Assembly: GCA_963809825.1 (NCBI GenBank) | Contig: CAWELJ010000009.1 | Span: 124,001 to 188,000 of the forward strand | Reading direction: 5' to 3' | Length of the DNA: 64,000 bases | Origin: Bog-473 sp963809825 | GTDB taxonomy: Bacteria; Actinomycetota; Acidimicrobiia; Acidimicrobiales; RAAP-2 | Shown here: piece by piece, positions 9,301 through 17,387 of the stretch | Layout of the letters: every line of letters starts with the position of its first letter | Numbering within the stretch: the first letter of the stretch is position 1 | Program-made: the position numbers and the translations under genes | Notes under the pieces: model-generated | The model's input: only the letters and a program-made list of their open reading frames with translations | What the model was told of the DNA's origin: nothing | Databases searched by the model: none

Positions 9301-9793
9301 CCGCCTCCTCGATGATGGCCCGGCGGTCCTCGGGACGGGCGTTGAGCACGGTGTCGAGCTGGCCCTGGCCGATGATCATGTGCTGCTGGCGCCCCACGCC
9401 CGAGTCGCTGAGCAACTCGGTGATGTCGAGCAGCCGGCAGGGCGCCCCGTTGATGGCGTACTCGCTGTCGCCCGAGCGGAACAGGGTCCGGGTGATCGTG
9501 ACCTCGGACAGGTCGATGGGCAGTTTGCCCGAGGAGTTGTCGATGGTGAGCGACACCTCGGCCCGGCCCAGCTGGGGACGCGACGACGTCCCGGCGAAGA
9601 TGACGTCCTCCATCTTGGCGGAGCGCAGCGAGCGGGGGCCCTGGGCCCCGAGCACCCAGGTGACGGCGTCGACGACGTTCGACTTGCCGCTCCCGTTGGG
9701 ACCCACGACCACCGTGATCCCGGGCTCGAACTCCAGCACGGTGGGGTCGGCGAAGGACTTGAAGCCCTTCATGCTGAGCGACTTCAGGAACAT
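6316..9793 (-). CDS. smc: Chromosome segregation SMC ATPase, split by an apparent frameshift near 7247
   Basis: SMC is the ATPase that organises and helps segregate the chromosome. The N-terminal head starts at 9793 (MFLKSLSMKGFKSFADPTVL) with Walker A GPNGSGKSNVVDAV at 31-44 and the Q-loop region AKMEDVIFAG. Long coiled coils flank a hinge near residues 490-650 (RALLRDVDGVVGSLVDLVE to VVVTPEGDRFAATGW). The C-terminal head, LGPVNPLALEE, LLSGGERSMAALAFLFAVF and Walker B FYMMDEVEAAL, is in a different frame. Dropping one base near 7245-7250 joins VLVEQEH directly to RRLDGIFESLRHDYQ. The stop overlaps ftsY. The protein would be about 1158 residues, normal for SMC. If the indel is real the cell would lack functional SMC. 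Confidence 0.92.
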
Positions 9794-9832
9794 TCAGGGC
9801 GACCCTACTGGGTGCCTACGCGCTGCGGGGGC

Positions 9833-10732
9833 CTAAACCTGGCAGTGTTCGCAGAAGAAGGTCGAGCGCCCACCGGCCTTGACCCGGATGATCGTGTTGC
9901 GGCAGCGCCGGCAGGGCTGGCCCTCGCGGTCGTAGACCTGGTGCGAGCCCTGGAAGTCCCCGAGCTCACCGAAGAGGTCCCGGTACTGCTCGTCGGCCAG
10001 GGAGGAGCCCCGGTGCTTGATCGCGTCCGCCAGCGTCTCGACGATGGCCCGGTACAGCCGCCGCACCTCGGTGGCCGAGAGCGAGTCGGCGGTGCGGTCG
10101 TAGCGCAACCCGGCCTGGTAGAGCATCTCGTCGGAGTACAGGTTCCCGATGCCCGCCGTGAAGCTCTGGTCCATCAGGAGCGCCTTGATCCCGCCGTGGT
10201 GCTGGTGCAGCAGTGCGCCGAAGCGGTCCCAGCTCATGAGGTCCTCGATGGGGTCGAAGCCGAGGTGGGCCAGCTCGGGGATGGCCTTGCGGATGGCCGT
10301 ACCGTCGCCGCCGGCCGTCCCCGAGACCGGGCTCAGCGGCGTCCCGTCGGCCTTGAGCGGGGGGGTGGACACGAACAGCTCGCCGAAGGTGCGGGGGTCC
10401 ACGTAGCGCAGCTCGCCGCCCTGGGTGAACGTGATGACGACGTGGGTGTGCTTGGGCTTGGGGTCCTTGGCCGACTTCACCCGCAGGAGCTGGCCGCTCA
10501 TCCCGAGGTGCACCACCAGGGTGTCCCCGCTGTCGAGCGTCAGGAGCAGGTACTTGCCCAGCCGCCCGACCGACTTGATGGTGCGCCCCTCGAGCAGGGC
10601 GCGGAAGTGCTTGGCCGAGGCGTGGCGGCGCACCGAGCGCCCGTTGGCCACCGAGACGGCCTTGATCTTGCGGCCGACCACCTCGCGCGCCAGGTCCTGG
10701 CGCAGGGTCTCGACCTCGGGAAGCTCAGGCAC
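9833..10732 (-). CDS. mutM: Formamidopyrimidine-DNA glycosylase (Fpg)
   Basis: MutM excises 8-oxoguanine and formamidopyrimidines and nicks the abasic site. Catalytic Pro1-Glu2 (MPELPEVETLRQDL), the conserved Lys in GRLGKYLLL, the helix-two-turn-helix segment SFTAGIGNLYSDEMLYQAG, and the C-terminal zinc finger CRRCRNTIIRV...FFCEHC are all present. At 299 residues it is about 20-30 longer than the usual protein because of a Gly/Thr-rich insert at residues 127-147 (PLKADGTPLSPVSGTAGGDG). It overlaps rnc by 8 bp and precedes smc, a conserved order in actinobacteria. Confidence 0.96.
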   Translation of the reverse strand: MPELPEVETLRQDLAREVVGRKIKAVSVANGRSVRRHASAKHFRALLEGRTIKSVGRLGKYLLLTLDSGDTLVVHLGMSGQLLRVKSAKDPKPKHTHVVITFTQGGELRYVDPRTFGELFVSTPPLKADGTPLSPVSGTAGGDGTAIRKAIPELAHLGFDPIEDLMSWDRFGALLHQHHGGIKALLMDQSFTAGIGNLYSDEMLYQAGLRYDRTADSLSATEVRRLYRAIVETLADAIKHRGSSLADEQYRDLFGELGDFQGSHQVYDREGQPCRRCRNTIIRVKAGGRSTFFCEHCQV

Positions 10733-11462
10733 CGGCTATCTCCTCCCAGGCCGCGCGGGCGGCCTGCTGCTCGGCGTCCTTCTTGGAGCGCCCGACGCCC
10801 GTTCCCCACAGCGTCCCGCCCAGGAACACCTCGGCGACGTAGGCCCGGTCGTGATCGGGGCCCGAGCCCACCACCACGTAGCGGGGCGTGCCGTCGCCGT
10901 CACGCACCGCCTTCTCCTGGAGCCGGCTCTTGTGGTCGAAGTCGTCGGGCTCCTCGCCCGCCCGCTCGATCGCCTCCCCCAGCTCACGGAGCACCAGCTG
11001 CTGTGCGGCCTCCCAGCCGGCGTCGAGGTAGACCGCTCCGAGGATGGCCTCGAAGGCGTCGGCCAGGATGGAGGCCTTGGTGCGGCCACCTGACCCTTCT
11101 TCCCCCCGGCCCAACAGGAGGACCTCACCCACCCCGAGCCGGCCGGCCACCTCGGCCAGCACGCGGGCGTTGACCACGGCGGAGCGGACCTTGGCCAGCT
11201 TGCCCTCCGCGAAGTCCGGGAAGTGGTCGTAGGTGTAGCCGGCGACGATGAGGCCGAGCACGGCGTCGCCCAGGAACTCCAGGCGCTCGTTGGACGGCGC
11301 CCCGCCCTCCTGCTCCCCGCACCAGCTGCGGTGTGCCAGAGCGTGCTGCAAGAGGCTCAGGTCCCCGAAGGTGTGGCCAAGTCGCTCGGCCAGGACGGCC
11401 GCCCCCTCAGCGCCGGCGTCAACCCGCCTCGAGCTTGGCGTAGACGTAGTCAACAGCGTCAC
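10725..11462 (-). CDS. rnc: Ribonuclease III
   Basis: RNase III cuts double-stranded RNA in rRNA and mRNA processing. The signature NERLEFLGDAVLGLIV, the second catalytic region DAFEAILGAVYLDAGW (Asp and Glu metal ligands), and the C-terminal dsRBD (DHKSRLQEKAV to SKKDAEQQAARAAWEEI) are complete. The GTG at 11462 gives 245 residues but overlaps acpP by 44 bp. No ATG, GTG or TTG occurs between acpP's stop and the conserved AERLGHTF start of the domain, so the start must lie inside acpP (the GTG at 11462 or the TTG three codons later). Confidence 0.95.
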   Translation of the reverse strand: MTLLTTSTPSSRRVDAGAEGAAVLAERLGHTFGDLSLLQHALAHRSWCGEQEGGAPSNERLEFLGDAVLGLIVAGYTYDHFPDFAEGKLAKVRSAVVNARVLAEVAGRLGVGEVLLLGRGEEGSGGRTKASILADAFEAILGAVYLDAGWEAAQQLVLRELGEAIERAGEEPDDFDHKSRLQEKAVRDGDGTPRYVVVGSGPDHDRAYVAEVFLGGTLWGTGVGRSKKDAEQQAARAAWEEIAGA

Positions 11463-11715
11463 GGACCGTGCGCAGGTCCTCGAGGTCCTCGTCGTCGATA
11501 CGGAACCCGACGGTGCGCTCCCCCAGCTCCTCTTCCAGGGCTTCGACCAGCTCGATCAGGGCCAGGGAGTCCGCGTCGAGGTCCTCGACGAACGAGGCGC
11601 CCTCCGTGATCGACGACGGGTCCGTCTCCAAGATGTCGGCCAGCTGGTCCCGGATCAGCTCGAAGACCCCGTTGCGGTCGAGGGGACCCTGGTTGGTGTG
11701 GGTTTCTGCCGGCAC
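11419..11715 (-). CDS. acpP: Acyl carrier protein
   Basis: ACP carries growing acyl chains as thioesters on a 4'-phosphopantetheine arm. The attachment motif is DADSLALIEL (Ser about residue 50), followed by the acidic recognition helix II (LVEALEEELG). At 98 residues it is longer than E. coli AcpP, with about 15 extra N-terminal residues (MPAETHTNQGPLDRNG). Position between plsX and rnc is standard and suggests the housekeeping fatty-acid carrier, not a polyketide carrier. Confidence 0.93.
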   Translation of the reverse strand: MPAETHTNQGPLDRNGVFELIRDQLADILETDPSSITEGASFVEDLDADSLALIELVEALEEELGERTVGFRIDDEDLEDLRTVRDAVDYVYAKLEAG

Positions 11716-11776
11716 GCGGAACAGTGTACGTGTTTCGGGGGTGGAACCGCCCGTTTATGACGTCTGACCTGGGTTT

Positions 11777-12817
11777 TCAGCCGTTTTCGCCGGGGTGCAC
11801 CGCGGCCGCCACCTGGTCGACCAGGCCCCGGGTGGCACACTCGTGGGCCACGAGGACCGCGTTCATCATGGCCGTCGCGTTGGACGACCCGTGGCTGATC
11901 ACGCAGACGCCGTCGGTGCCGAGCAGCATGGCCCCGCCGGTGTTCTCCGGCTCGAATTCCGCCGCCAGGGGCAGGAGGTGCGGCAGCAGCACCTGGGCCG
12001 CCTCCCGGGTGGCGTCGTCGGTCCCGAAGACGCCCAGCATGGTGTCGAAGAGGAAGCGCAACGAGCCCTCGAGGGACTTGAGGGTCACGTTGCCGGTGAA
12101 GCCGTCGGTCACGATGACGTCGGCCGGCGAGGGCAGCAGGTCCCGGCCCTCGAGGTTCCCGAGGAACTCGAAACCCGCCCCGGGCGCCGCCGCCTGGGTG
12201 ACCAGGAGGCCGTGGGTCTCCTTGACCAGGGGCGTGCCCTTCGTCGGCTCCTCGCCGATCGACAGGAGGCCCACCGTGGGCGACTCGGTGCCGAAGCGGG
12301 CCGAGACGTAGGCGGCGCCCATCTGTGCGAACTGCACCAGCATGGCGGGCGTGCACTCTGCATTGGCCCCCGCGTCGACGAGCACCGCCGGCGTGCGGCC
12401 GAGGCGGGGCAGCGGCGTGGCGATGCAGGGCCGCACCACGCCGGGCAGGCGTCCCATGCGCAGCAGGGCGGCCGCCATCGTCGCCCCGGTGTTGCCGGCC
12501 GAGACCATGGCCGACGCCTTCCCGTCGCGCACCAGCTCGGCGACGCGTACCAGGGAGGAGTCCTTCTTGCGGCGGACCCCGCCCGCGGGGTCCTCGTCCA
12601 TGCCGATCACCTCGGTGCACGGCACGAGCTCGAGGCCCTGCGTGTCACCCACCTGCTCGGGCGGGCCGACCAGCACGATCCCCACCGCGTGGTCGGCGGC
12701 GGCCCGGCGGGCGCCCTCGACGATCTCACCGGGCGCCTTGTCGCCGCCCATGGCGTCCACGGCGACCGGGAGGGTGGCCAGCACCTCGGGCGTGGGACGC
12801 ACGCCCCGCCGGCTCAA
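11777..12817 (-). CDS. plsX: Phosphate acyltransferase PlsX
   Basis: PlsX converts acyl-ACP and phosphate to acyl-phosphate, the donor for PlsY in phospholipid synthesis. The Rossmann-like start VAVDAMGGDKAPGEIVEGA, SAGNTGATMAAAL, DAGANAECTPAMLVQFA, and NVEGRD-type GNLEGRDLL with DGFTGNVTLKSLEG are the family hallmarks. Length 346 is normal. It is one base from the rpmF stop and precedes acpP, a common operon that links ribosome and membrane growth. Confidence 0.96.
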   Translation of the reverse strand: MSRRGVRPTPEVLATLPVAVDAMGGDKAPGEIVEGARRAAADHAVGIVLVGPPEQVGDTQGLELVPCTEVIGMDEDPAGGVRRKKDSSLVRVAELVRDGKASAMVSAGNTGATMAAALLRMGRLPGVVRPCIATPLPRLGRTPAVLVDAGANAECTPAMLVQFAQMGAAYVSARFGTESPTVGLLSIGEEPTKGTPLVKETHGLLVTQAAAPGAGFEFLGNLEGRDLLPSPADVIVTDGFTGNVTLKSLEGSLRFLFDTMLGVFGTDDATREAAQVLLPHLLPLAAEFEPENTGGAMLLGTDGVCVISHGSSNATAMMNAVLVAHECATRGLVDQVAAAVHPGENG

Positions 12818-12818
12818 G

Positions 12819-12998
12819 TCAGTCGACCTCGACGGCTTGGCGCCCCTTGTACCAGCCGCAGCTGGGGCAGACCACGTGCGGCGTCTTGGACGCCTGGCAG
12901 TGCGGGCACACGCTGCGCGCGGGGCGGCCGAGACGCCACGCTGCGGCCTGGTGGCTGCGGCCCTTGGCCTTGGACTTCTTCTTCTTCGGGACAGCCAT
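12819..12998 (-). CDS. rpmF: 50S ribosomal protein L32 (zinc-ribbon type)
   Basis: L32 is a small 50S protein. The 59-residue product begins MAVPKKKKSKAKGRSHQAAA and has a zinc ribbon of two CxxC pairs, CPHCQ and CPSCGWYKG. The ATG at 12998 follows a GGAG-like site. It lies between DUF177 and plsX, the classical yceD-rpmF-plsX order. No C-minus paralogue is visible in the window. Confidence 0.95.
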   Translation of the reverse strand: MAVPKKKKSKAKGRSHQAAAWRLGRPARSVCPHCQASKTPHVVCPSCGWYKGRQAVEVD

Positions 12999-13066
12999 GG
13001 AGGGTCTCCAAGATCGGTTCGGGGCGCTCCGGGCGCTCGCAGAGCGTGCCGGCCCGCAGGGACCGG

Positions 13067-13600
13067 CTACCGGAGCACGTCGAGGTTAGCCCACCGGGGG
13101 TCTCGTGGGGCAACGCAGCCGCAGGCGCCCTCGTTGAGGTTCGCCCCGCACCGGGGGCAGAGGCCGGCGCAGTCGGGCCGGCACAGGGGCGCCATCGGGA
13201 GCTCGAGCACGATCGCGTCGCGCGCCAGGGGCGCCAGGTCGAGCTCGTCGTCGACGATCGGGTAGAGCTCCTCGTCGGAGACGCCGGCCAGCGGGGCGTC
13301 GGCGAAGCGCTCGTGGACCGGGATCCGCAGCTCCCCCGCCACCGGCTCGGCGCAGCGCCGGCAGATGCCGACCCAGGGCGCGCTCACGGTGCCCGCGACG
13401 TCGATCCCGCCCTCGAAGGGGACCAGGGTCACGTCGCACTCGGCCTCCGCCCCGGCGGGCACCACGCTGCGGCCGGGGTCGATCCCGGCCTCCTCGAGCG
13501 GGCCGGCGAGCGCGACCTCGCCCCGGCGGACCTCGTGGGCCCGCTGGCCGCGCGAGCGGCGCAGTCGCGCCACGGGCACGACGAAGGGGTCCCCGGCCAT
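13067..13600 (-). CDS. YceD/DUF177 family protein
   Basis: YceD proteins are encoded next to rpmF across bacteria and are linked to 23S rRNA or L32 biogenesis, though their mechanism is not settled. This 177-residue protein shows the family pattern: a beta-rich N-terminal half (FEGGIDVAGTVSAPWVGICRRCAEPV), then PIVDDELDLAPLARDAIVLELPMAPLC and a Cys-rich end CAGLCPRCGANLNEGACGC that should bind zinc. The start ATG at 13600 is 13 bp after the SepIVA-like gene. Confidence 0.92.
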   Translation of the reverse strand: MAGDPFVVPVARLRRSRGQRAHEVRRGEVALAGPLEEAGIDPGRSVVPAGAEAECDVTLVPFEGGIDVAGTVSAPWVGICRRCAEPVAGELRIPVHERFADAPLAGVSDEELYPIVDDELDLAPLARDAIVLELPMAPLCRPDCAGLCPRCGANLNEGACGCVAPRDPRWANLDVLR

Positions 13601-13613
13601 CAGACGGGGCCCA

Positions 13614-14177
13614 CTAGGTCTGGTCCTGGTCGAAGAAGCCGTCCTCCTCCGTCCCGGATCCCTCGTCCTCGGTCACGGTCGCGACGAGCGGTGCGGCCAG
13701 CCTGGCCCGACCGGCCTGCACCGTCCGGGTGAGGCGGTCCAGCACGATCTCCATGCCGGCCAGCTTGGTGTCGACGAAGTCCTCGGCCTGGTGGCGCAGC
13801 GCGCGCGCCTCCTCGTTGGCGTCGTCGAGGATGCGCTGGGCCACCGAGTTCGCCTGGCGCACGATCTCGGTCCGCTGAACCATGTGCTCGGCCTGCGCGC
13901 GGACCTCGTCCATGAGCGCCTCGGCGTCGCGGCTGCGCTCGGCCATGAACTCCTCCCGCTCGCGCAGCAACCAGCGCGCCTGTCGGAGCTCGTCGGGCAG
14001 GCTCTCGAGCGCCGCCTGCAGGAGCGAGGTGACCTCCTCGCGCGAGACCATCACCGAGGAGGAGAGCGGCATCGACTTGGCCGTGGCCATGAGGTCGAGC
14101 AGCTGGTGCAGGATCGACTCGACCCCCACCTCCTCGACGGGCTGCTCCTCGTCGACGTCGAGGAACTGGTCGCTCAC
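13614..14177 (-). CDS. DivIVA/SepIVA-like coiled-coil protein
   Basis: A 187-residue protein almost entirely helical between residues 45 and 165 (EREEFMAERSRDAEALMDEV, QANSVAQRILDDANEEARAL), with acidic ends. In mycobacteria the gene next to DUF177 and rnc is sepIVA, a DivIVA-like septation factor; the same position and architecture suggest the same role here. The start is the GTG at 14177, which overlaps the coaD stop as GTGA; this gives the N-terminus VSDQFLDVDEEQ. Sequence similarity over coiled coils is weakly informative, so the assignment rests mainly on synteny. Confidence 0.75.
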   Translation of the reverse strand: MSDQFLDVDEEQPVEEVGVESILHQLLDLMATAKSMPLSSSVMVSREEVTSLLQAALESLPDELRQARWLLREREEFMAERSRDAEALMDEVRAQAEHMVQRTEIVRQANSVAQRILDDANEEARALRHQAEDFVDTKLAGMEIVLDRLTRTVQAGRARLAAPLVATVTEDEGSGTEEDGFFDQDQT

Positions 14178-14677
14178 TCGCCCCCACCCCCCTTCGGCCC
14201 CTGCTCGAACTTGGCCACCAGGTGCTTGGCCACCACCGGCGGCACGAAGGCCGAGACGTCGCCACCGAAGCGCGCCACCTCGCGCACCAGCTTCGAGGCC
14301 ACGAACGAGTACTTCGAGCTGGTCGGGATGAAGATGGTCTCGACGCCCGACAGATGGTTGTTCATCTGGGCCATCTGCATCTCGGTCTCGAAGTCCGAGA
14401 CGGCCCGCAGCCCGCGCACGATCGCCGACGCGCCGACGTCGCGGGCGACGTTGACGAGCAGCGTCGACACCGAGACGATCCGCACCGACGGCAGGTGGGC
14501 CACCACCTCCTCGAGCATGGCCTCGCGCTCCTCGAGGTCGAAGAGGGGGGCGCTCTTCTGGGGGTTGCGCAGGGCCGCCACGACGACCTCGTCGAAGAGC
14601 CGGCTGGCCCGCTCGACGATCTCGAGGTGCCCGTTGTGGAAGGGGTCGAACGACCCTGGGAAGAGGCCGACCTTCAC
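14174..14677 (-). CDS. coaD: Phosphopantetheine adenylyltransferase
   Basis: CoaD transfers AMP from ATP to 4'-phosphopantetheine, the penultimate step of CoA synthesis. The nucleotidyltransferase motif GSFDPFHNGHLEIVERA is at residues 8-24, and ISSTK-type IPTSSKYSFVASKLVREVA near 120. The GTG at 14677 (overlapping rsmD's stop as GTGA) gives the canonical N-terminus VKVGLFPGSFDPFHNGH and 167 residues. The C-terminus KGGGGE is glycine-rich and overlaps the next gene by 4 bp. Confidence 0.96.
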   Translation of the reverse strand: MKVGLFPGSFDPFHNGHLEIVERASRLFDEVVVAALRNPQKSAPLFDLEEREAMLEEVVAHLPSVRIVSVSTLLVNVARDVGASAIVRGLRAVSDFETEMQMAQMNNHLSGVETIFIPTSSKYSFVASKLVREVARFGGDVSAFVPPVVAKHLVAKFEQGPKGGGGE

Positions 14678-15210
14678 GAGCCGGCGCCGCTGCGATGAGC
14701 CACGGTGACGAGCGTACCGCCGTACCGTCGTTCTCTCGTGACCACCCAGCCCTCGGGCGGCGTGATCGGCGCCGACGATTCCATGACGACGATGCCGGCC
14801 CGGAGCGCGCCCAGCAGCGCCGGCCACTCCGAGAAGTCGTAGGGCGGGTCACAGAGCGCGAGGTCGAAGCTCCCCTGGGCCCCGCTCTCGAGCCACGCCG
14901 GCAGCGACGCCCGCACGAGGGTGGCGGGCTCGTCGCCCAGCCCCACCGCAGCGAGGTTGAGGCGCACGGCGGCCAGCGCGTCGGGGTCCAGGTCGACGAA
15001 GGTGGCCGAGGCCGCGCCCCGGGACAGCGCCTCGACGCCGAGTGCGCCGCTCCCGCAGAAGAGGTCGACCACCCGCAGGCCCTCGACGCCGCCCTGCGAG
15101 CCCAGGATGTCGAAGATCGATTCGCGCACCCGGTCCGAGGTCGGGCGCACCGACCGGGGCAGCTTGGCGGCCAGCCGCCGTCCGCGGCTCCGGCCTCCGA
15201 TGACCCGCAT
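14674..15210 (-). CDS. rsmD: 16S rRNA (guanine-966-N2)-methyltransferase RsmD
   Basis: RsmD methylates G966 of 16S rRNA. Motifs: MRVIGGRSRGRRLAAK at the start, RPTSDRVRESIFDIL, the SAM-binding VVDLFCGSGALGVEALSRGA, and the catalytic DPPY in LALCDPPYDFSEW. The ATG at 15210 gives 178 residues and the canonical start; upstream GTG codons would add three residues. The gene pair rsmD-coaD is widely conserved, and the two overlap by 4 bp. Confidence 0.95.
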   Translation of the reverse strand: MRVIGGRSRGRRLAAKLPRSVRPTSDRVRESIFDILGSQGGVEGLRVVDLFCGSGALGVEALSRGAASATFVDLDPDALAAVRLNLAAVGLGDEPATLVRASLPAWLESGAQGSFDLALCDPPYDFSEWPALLGALRAGIVVMESSAPITPPEGWVVTRERRYGGTLVTVAHRSGAGS

Positions 15211-15230
15211 CGGCACCACCCTAAGGCCGC

Positions 15231-17387
15231 CTAGCTCTTGAAGAGGTACTCGCCCTCGTCCTCGCTCAGGAGCAGCCGGACCTCGTCGGCCAGGCCGGGG
15301 TGCGCGACGAGCTGGGGATCCTCACCCACGACGGCCTCGGCCACCCGGCGCGCCTCGGCCAGCAGCGCCACGTCGTCCGGGTCGCTCAGCGAGGCCAGCC
15401 GCAGGTCGCTCTGCCCCTTCTGGCGCGCGCCCAGCAGCGTGCCCTCCCCCCGCAGCCGCAGGTCGGCCTCGGCCAGCGCGAAGCCGTCCGTCGAGCCCGC
15501 CACGGCCGCCAGCCGCTCGTTGCCCTCCTCGCCCCCGAGCAGGTAGCACCAGCTCGGGTCCGACCCGCGTCCCACCCGGCCGCGCAGCTGGTGCAGCTGG
15601 GCGATGCCGAAGCGGTCCGCGCTCTCGACGACCATGACCGTGGCCTCGGGCACGTCGACGCCGACCTCGATCACGGTCGTGGCGACGAGCACCTCGAGTT
15701 CGCCGGCCCGGAAGCGGTCCATGACCTCTTCGCGCGCCGTCGAGGCCATCTGCCCGTGCATGAGCCCGACGCGCAGACCGGCCAGCTCGCCGGCCGAGAG
15801 CCGCTCGAACTCCTCGGTGGCCGACTTCGCCTCGACCCGCGGCGAGTCCGAGACGAGCGGGCACACGACGAAGGCGCGGCGTCCGGCCGCCACCTCCTGG
15901 CGCACCTTGTCCCACGCCCCTTCCTGGGGCCCGTGCGCCTCGCCCGGGAGCCAGACCGTCTCGACGGCGATGCGGCCCGGCGGCAGCTCGTCGAGCGTCG
16001 TGAGGTCGAGGTCGCCGAAGATCACCATGGCCGCCGTGCGCGGGATCGGCGTCGCCGTCATGACCAGCAGGTCCGGGTCGCCGTCGGCGCCCTTGGCGCG
16101 CAGCGTCGCCCGCTGCTCCACGCCGAAGCGGTGCTGCTCGTCGATCACGACCGCGCCGAGCGAGGCGAATTCGACCTCCTCGGTCAACAGCGCGTGGGTC
16201 CCCACCACGAGGCCCACGTCACCCGCCGCCAGTCCCGCCAGCACCGCGGCGCGCGCCTTGCCCTTGATCCGGCTCGTGAGCAGCTCCACCCGGACCTCGC
16301 CGCCGCCCATGCCCCCGGGCCCTTCGAGGTCGCCCAGCAGCGCGCGCACGGCGGTGACGTGCTGCTCGGCCAGTACCTCGGTCGGCACCATGAGCGCGCC
16401 CTGGTGCCCGCTCTGCACCGCGGCCAGCAGCGCCGCCAGCGCGACCACGGTCTTGCCGGAGCCCACGTCCCCCTGGAGGAGGCGGTGCATGGGGAAGGGG
16501 CCGGCCATGTCGGCGACGATGACGGCCAGGGCCCGGCGCTGCGCCTTCGTGAGCTCGTAGGGCAGCCGGGCCAGGAAGCGCGCCACCAGGGTGTCCGCGA
16601 CCGCGCCGGTGATCTCCCGCGGCGAGACGTCGTGGCGCAGGGCGCGGGCGTTGACCTCGAAGGCCCGGCGCCGCAGCACGAGGGCGAGCTGCAGACGGAG
16701 CAGCTCGTCGAACACCAGGCGTCGACGGGCGGCGTCCTTGGCCTCGAAGGACTCGGGCTGGTGAATGGCCCCGAACGCGTCGGTGCGGCCCCAGAGTTCG
16801 AGGGCCCCACGCCACTCGTCGGGAAGCGGGTCGGCGAATGCACCGGCGCGCTCGAGCGCCTCCTCCACGAAGGAGCCGATCTCCCAACTCGTCAGCCCGG
16901 CCTTGGCCGATGCCGGGTACACGGGGAGGATGCGCAGCGTGCGACGCCCGGGCGTCACGCCCGCCACCACGTCGACCACGGGATTGGCCATCTGGCGGCC
17001 ACCCCGATACTCGGTCACCTTCCCGAAGAAGATCGCCTCGGTGCCGGCCTCGAGCTGCTTGGCCCGCCAGGGCTGGTTGAAGAAGACGATCTTGAGTCGG
17101 CCCGTGTCGTCGCGCACGACGACATCGACGACGGCGCGCCCGGTCCGGGCGCGCCGGGCGTGCGCCGACTGCACCGACGCCAGCACCGCCGCCTCGTCGC
17201 CCACCACCAAGTCGGAGACGTCGGCCTGACGGGTGCGGTCGATGTAGCGCCGCGGGTAGGTGGTGACCAGATCGAGCACGGACTCGATGCCGAGCTCGGC
17301 CAGCTGGGCGGTCCGCCGCTCCGACGCGCCGCGCAGCCGCGACACCTCGATGGCGCGCAGCGCGCTGAGGTTGCGGCCGCTACTCAA
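15231..17387 (-). CDS. recG: ATP-dependent DNA helicase RecG
   Basis: RecG remodels stalled forks and Holliday junctions. Present in order: the wedge OB domain (VSDLVVGDEAAVLASVQS...KIVFFNQPW), helicase motif I LLQGDVGSGKTVVALAA, motif II as DEQH (VVIDEQHRFGVEQ), motif III TATPIPRTAAM, and the C-terminal RecG signature region IEVGVDVPEATVMVVESADRFGIAQLHQLRGRVGRG. 718 residues is normal. It overlaps the FakA-like gene by 8 bp and is followed 20 bp later by rsmD. Confidence 0.97.
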   Translation of the reverse strand: MSSGRNLSALRAIEVSRLRGASERRTAQLAELGIESVLDLVTTYPRRYIDRTRQADVSDLVVGDEAAVLASVQSAHARRARTGRAVVDVVVRDDTGRLKIVFFNQPWRAKQLEAGTEAIFFGKVTEYRGGRQMANPVVDVVAGVTPGRRTLRILPVYPASAKAGLTSWEIGSFVEEALERAGAFADPLPDEWRGALELWGRTDAFGAIHQPESFEAKDAARRRLVFDELLRLQLALVLRRRAFEVNARALRHDVSPREITGAVADTLVARFLARLPYELTKAQRRALAVIVADMAGPFPMHRLLQGDVGSGKTVVALAALLAAVQSGHQGALMVPTEVLAEQHVTAVRALLGDLEGPGGMGGGEVRVELLTSRIKGKARAAVLAGLAAGDVGLVVGTHALLTEEVEFASLGAVVIDEQHRFGVEQRATLRAKGADGDPDLLVMTATPIPRTAAMVIFGDLDLTTLDELPPGRIAVETVWLPGEAHGPQEGAWDKVRQEVAAGRRAFVVCPLVSDSPRVEAKSATEEFERLSAGELAGLRVGLMHGQMASTAREEVMDRFRAGELEVLVATTVIEVGVDVPEATVMVVESADRFGIAQLHQLRGRVGRGSDPSWCYLLGGEEGNERLAAVAGSTDGFALAEADLRLRGEGTLLGARQKGQSDLRLASLSDPDDVALLAEARRVAEAVVGEDPQLVAHPGLADEVRLLLSEDEGEYLFKS

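Noticed and set aside
5135..9793. One 1552-codon minus-strand frame joining the SMC head to sequence past ftsY
   Set aside because: Below about 7247 it no longer encodes SMC (Arg/Ala/Pro-rich nonsense), while the true SMC C-terminus and FtsY body lie in another frame.
7253..11173. 1306-codon plus-strand open frame opposite smc, mutM and rnc
   Set aside because: It has no family motifs and is a product of high GC on the strand opposite well-supported genes.
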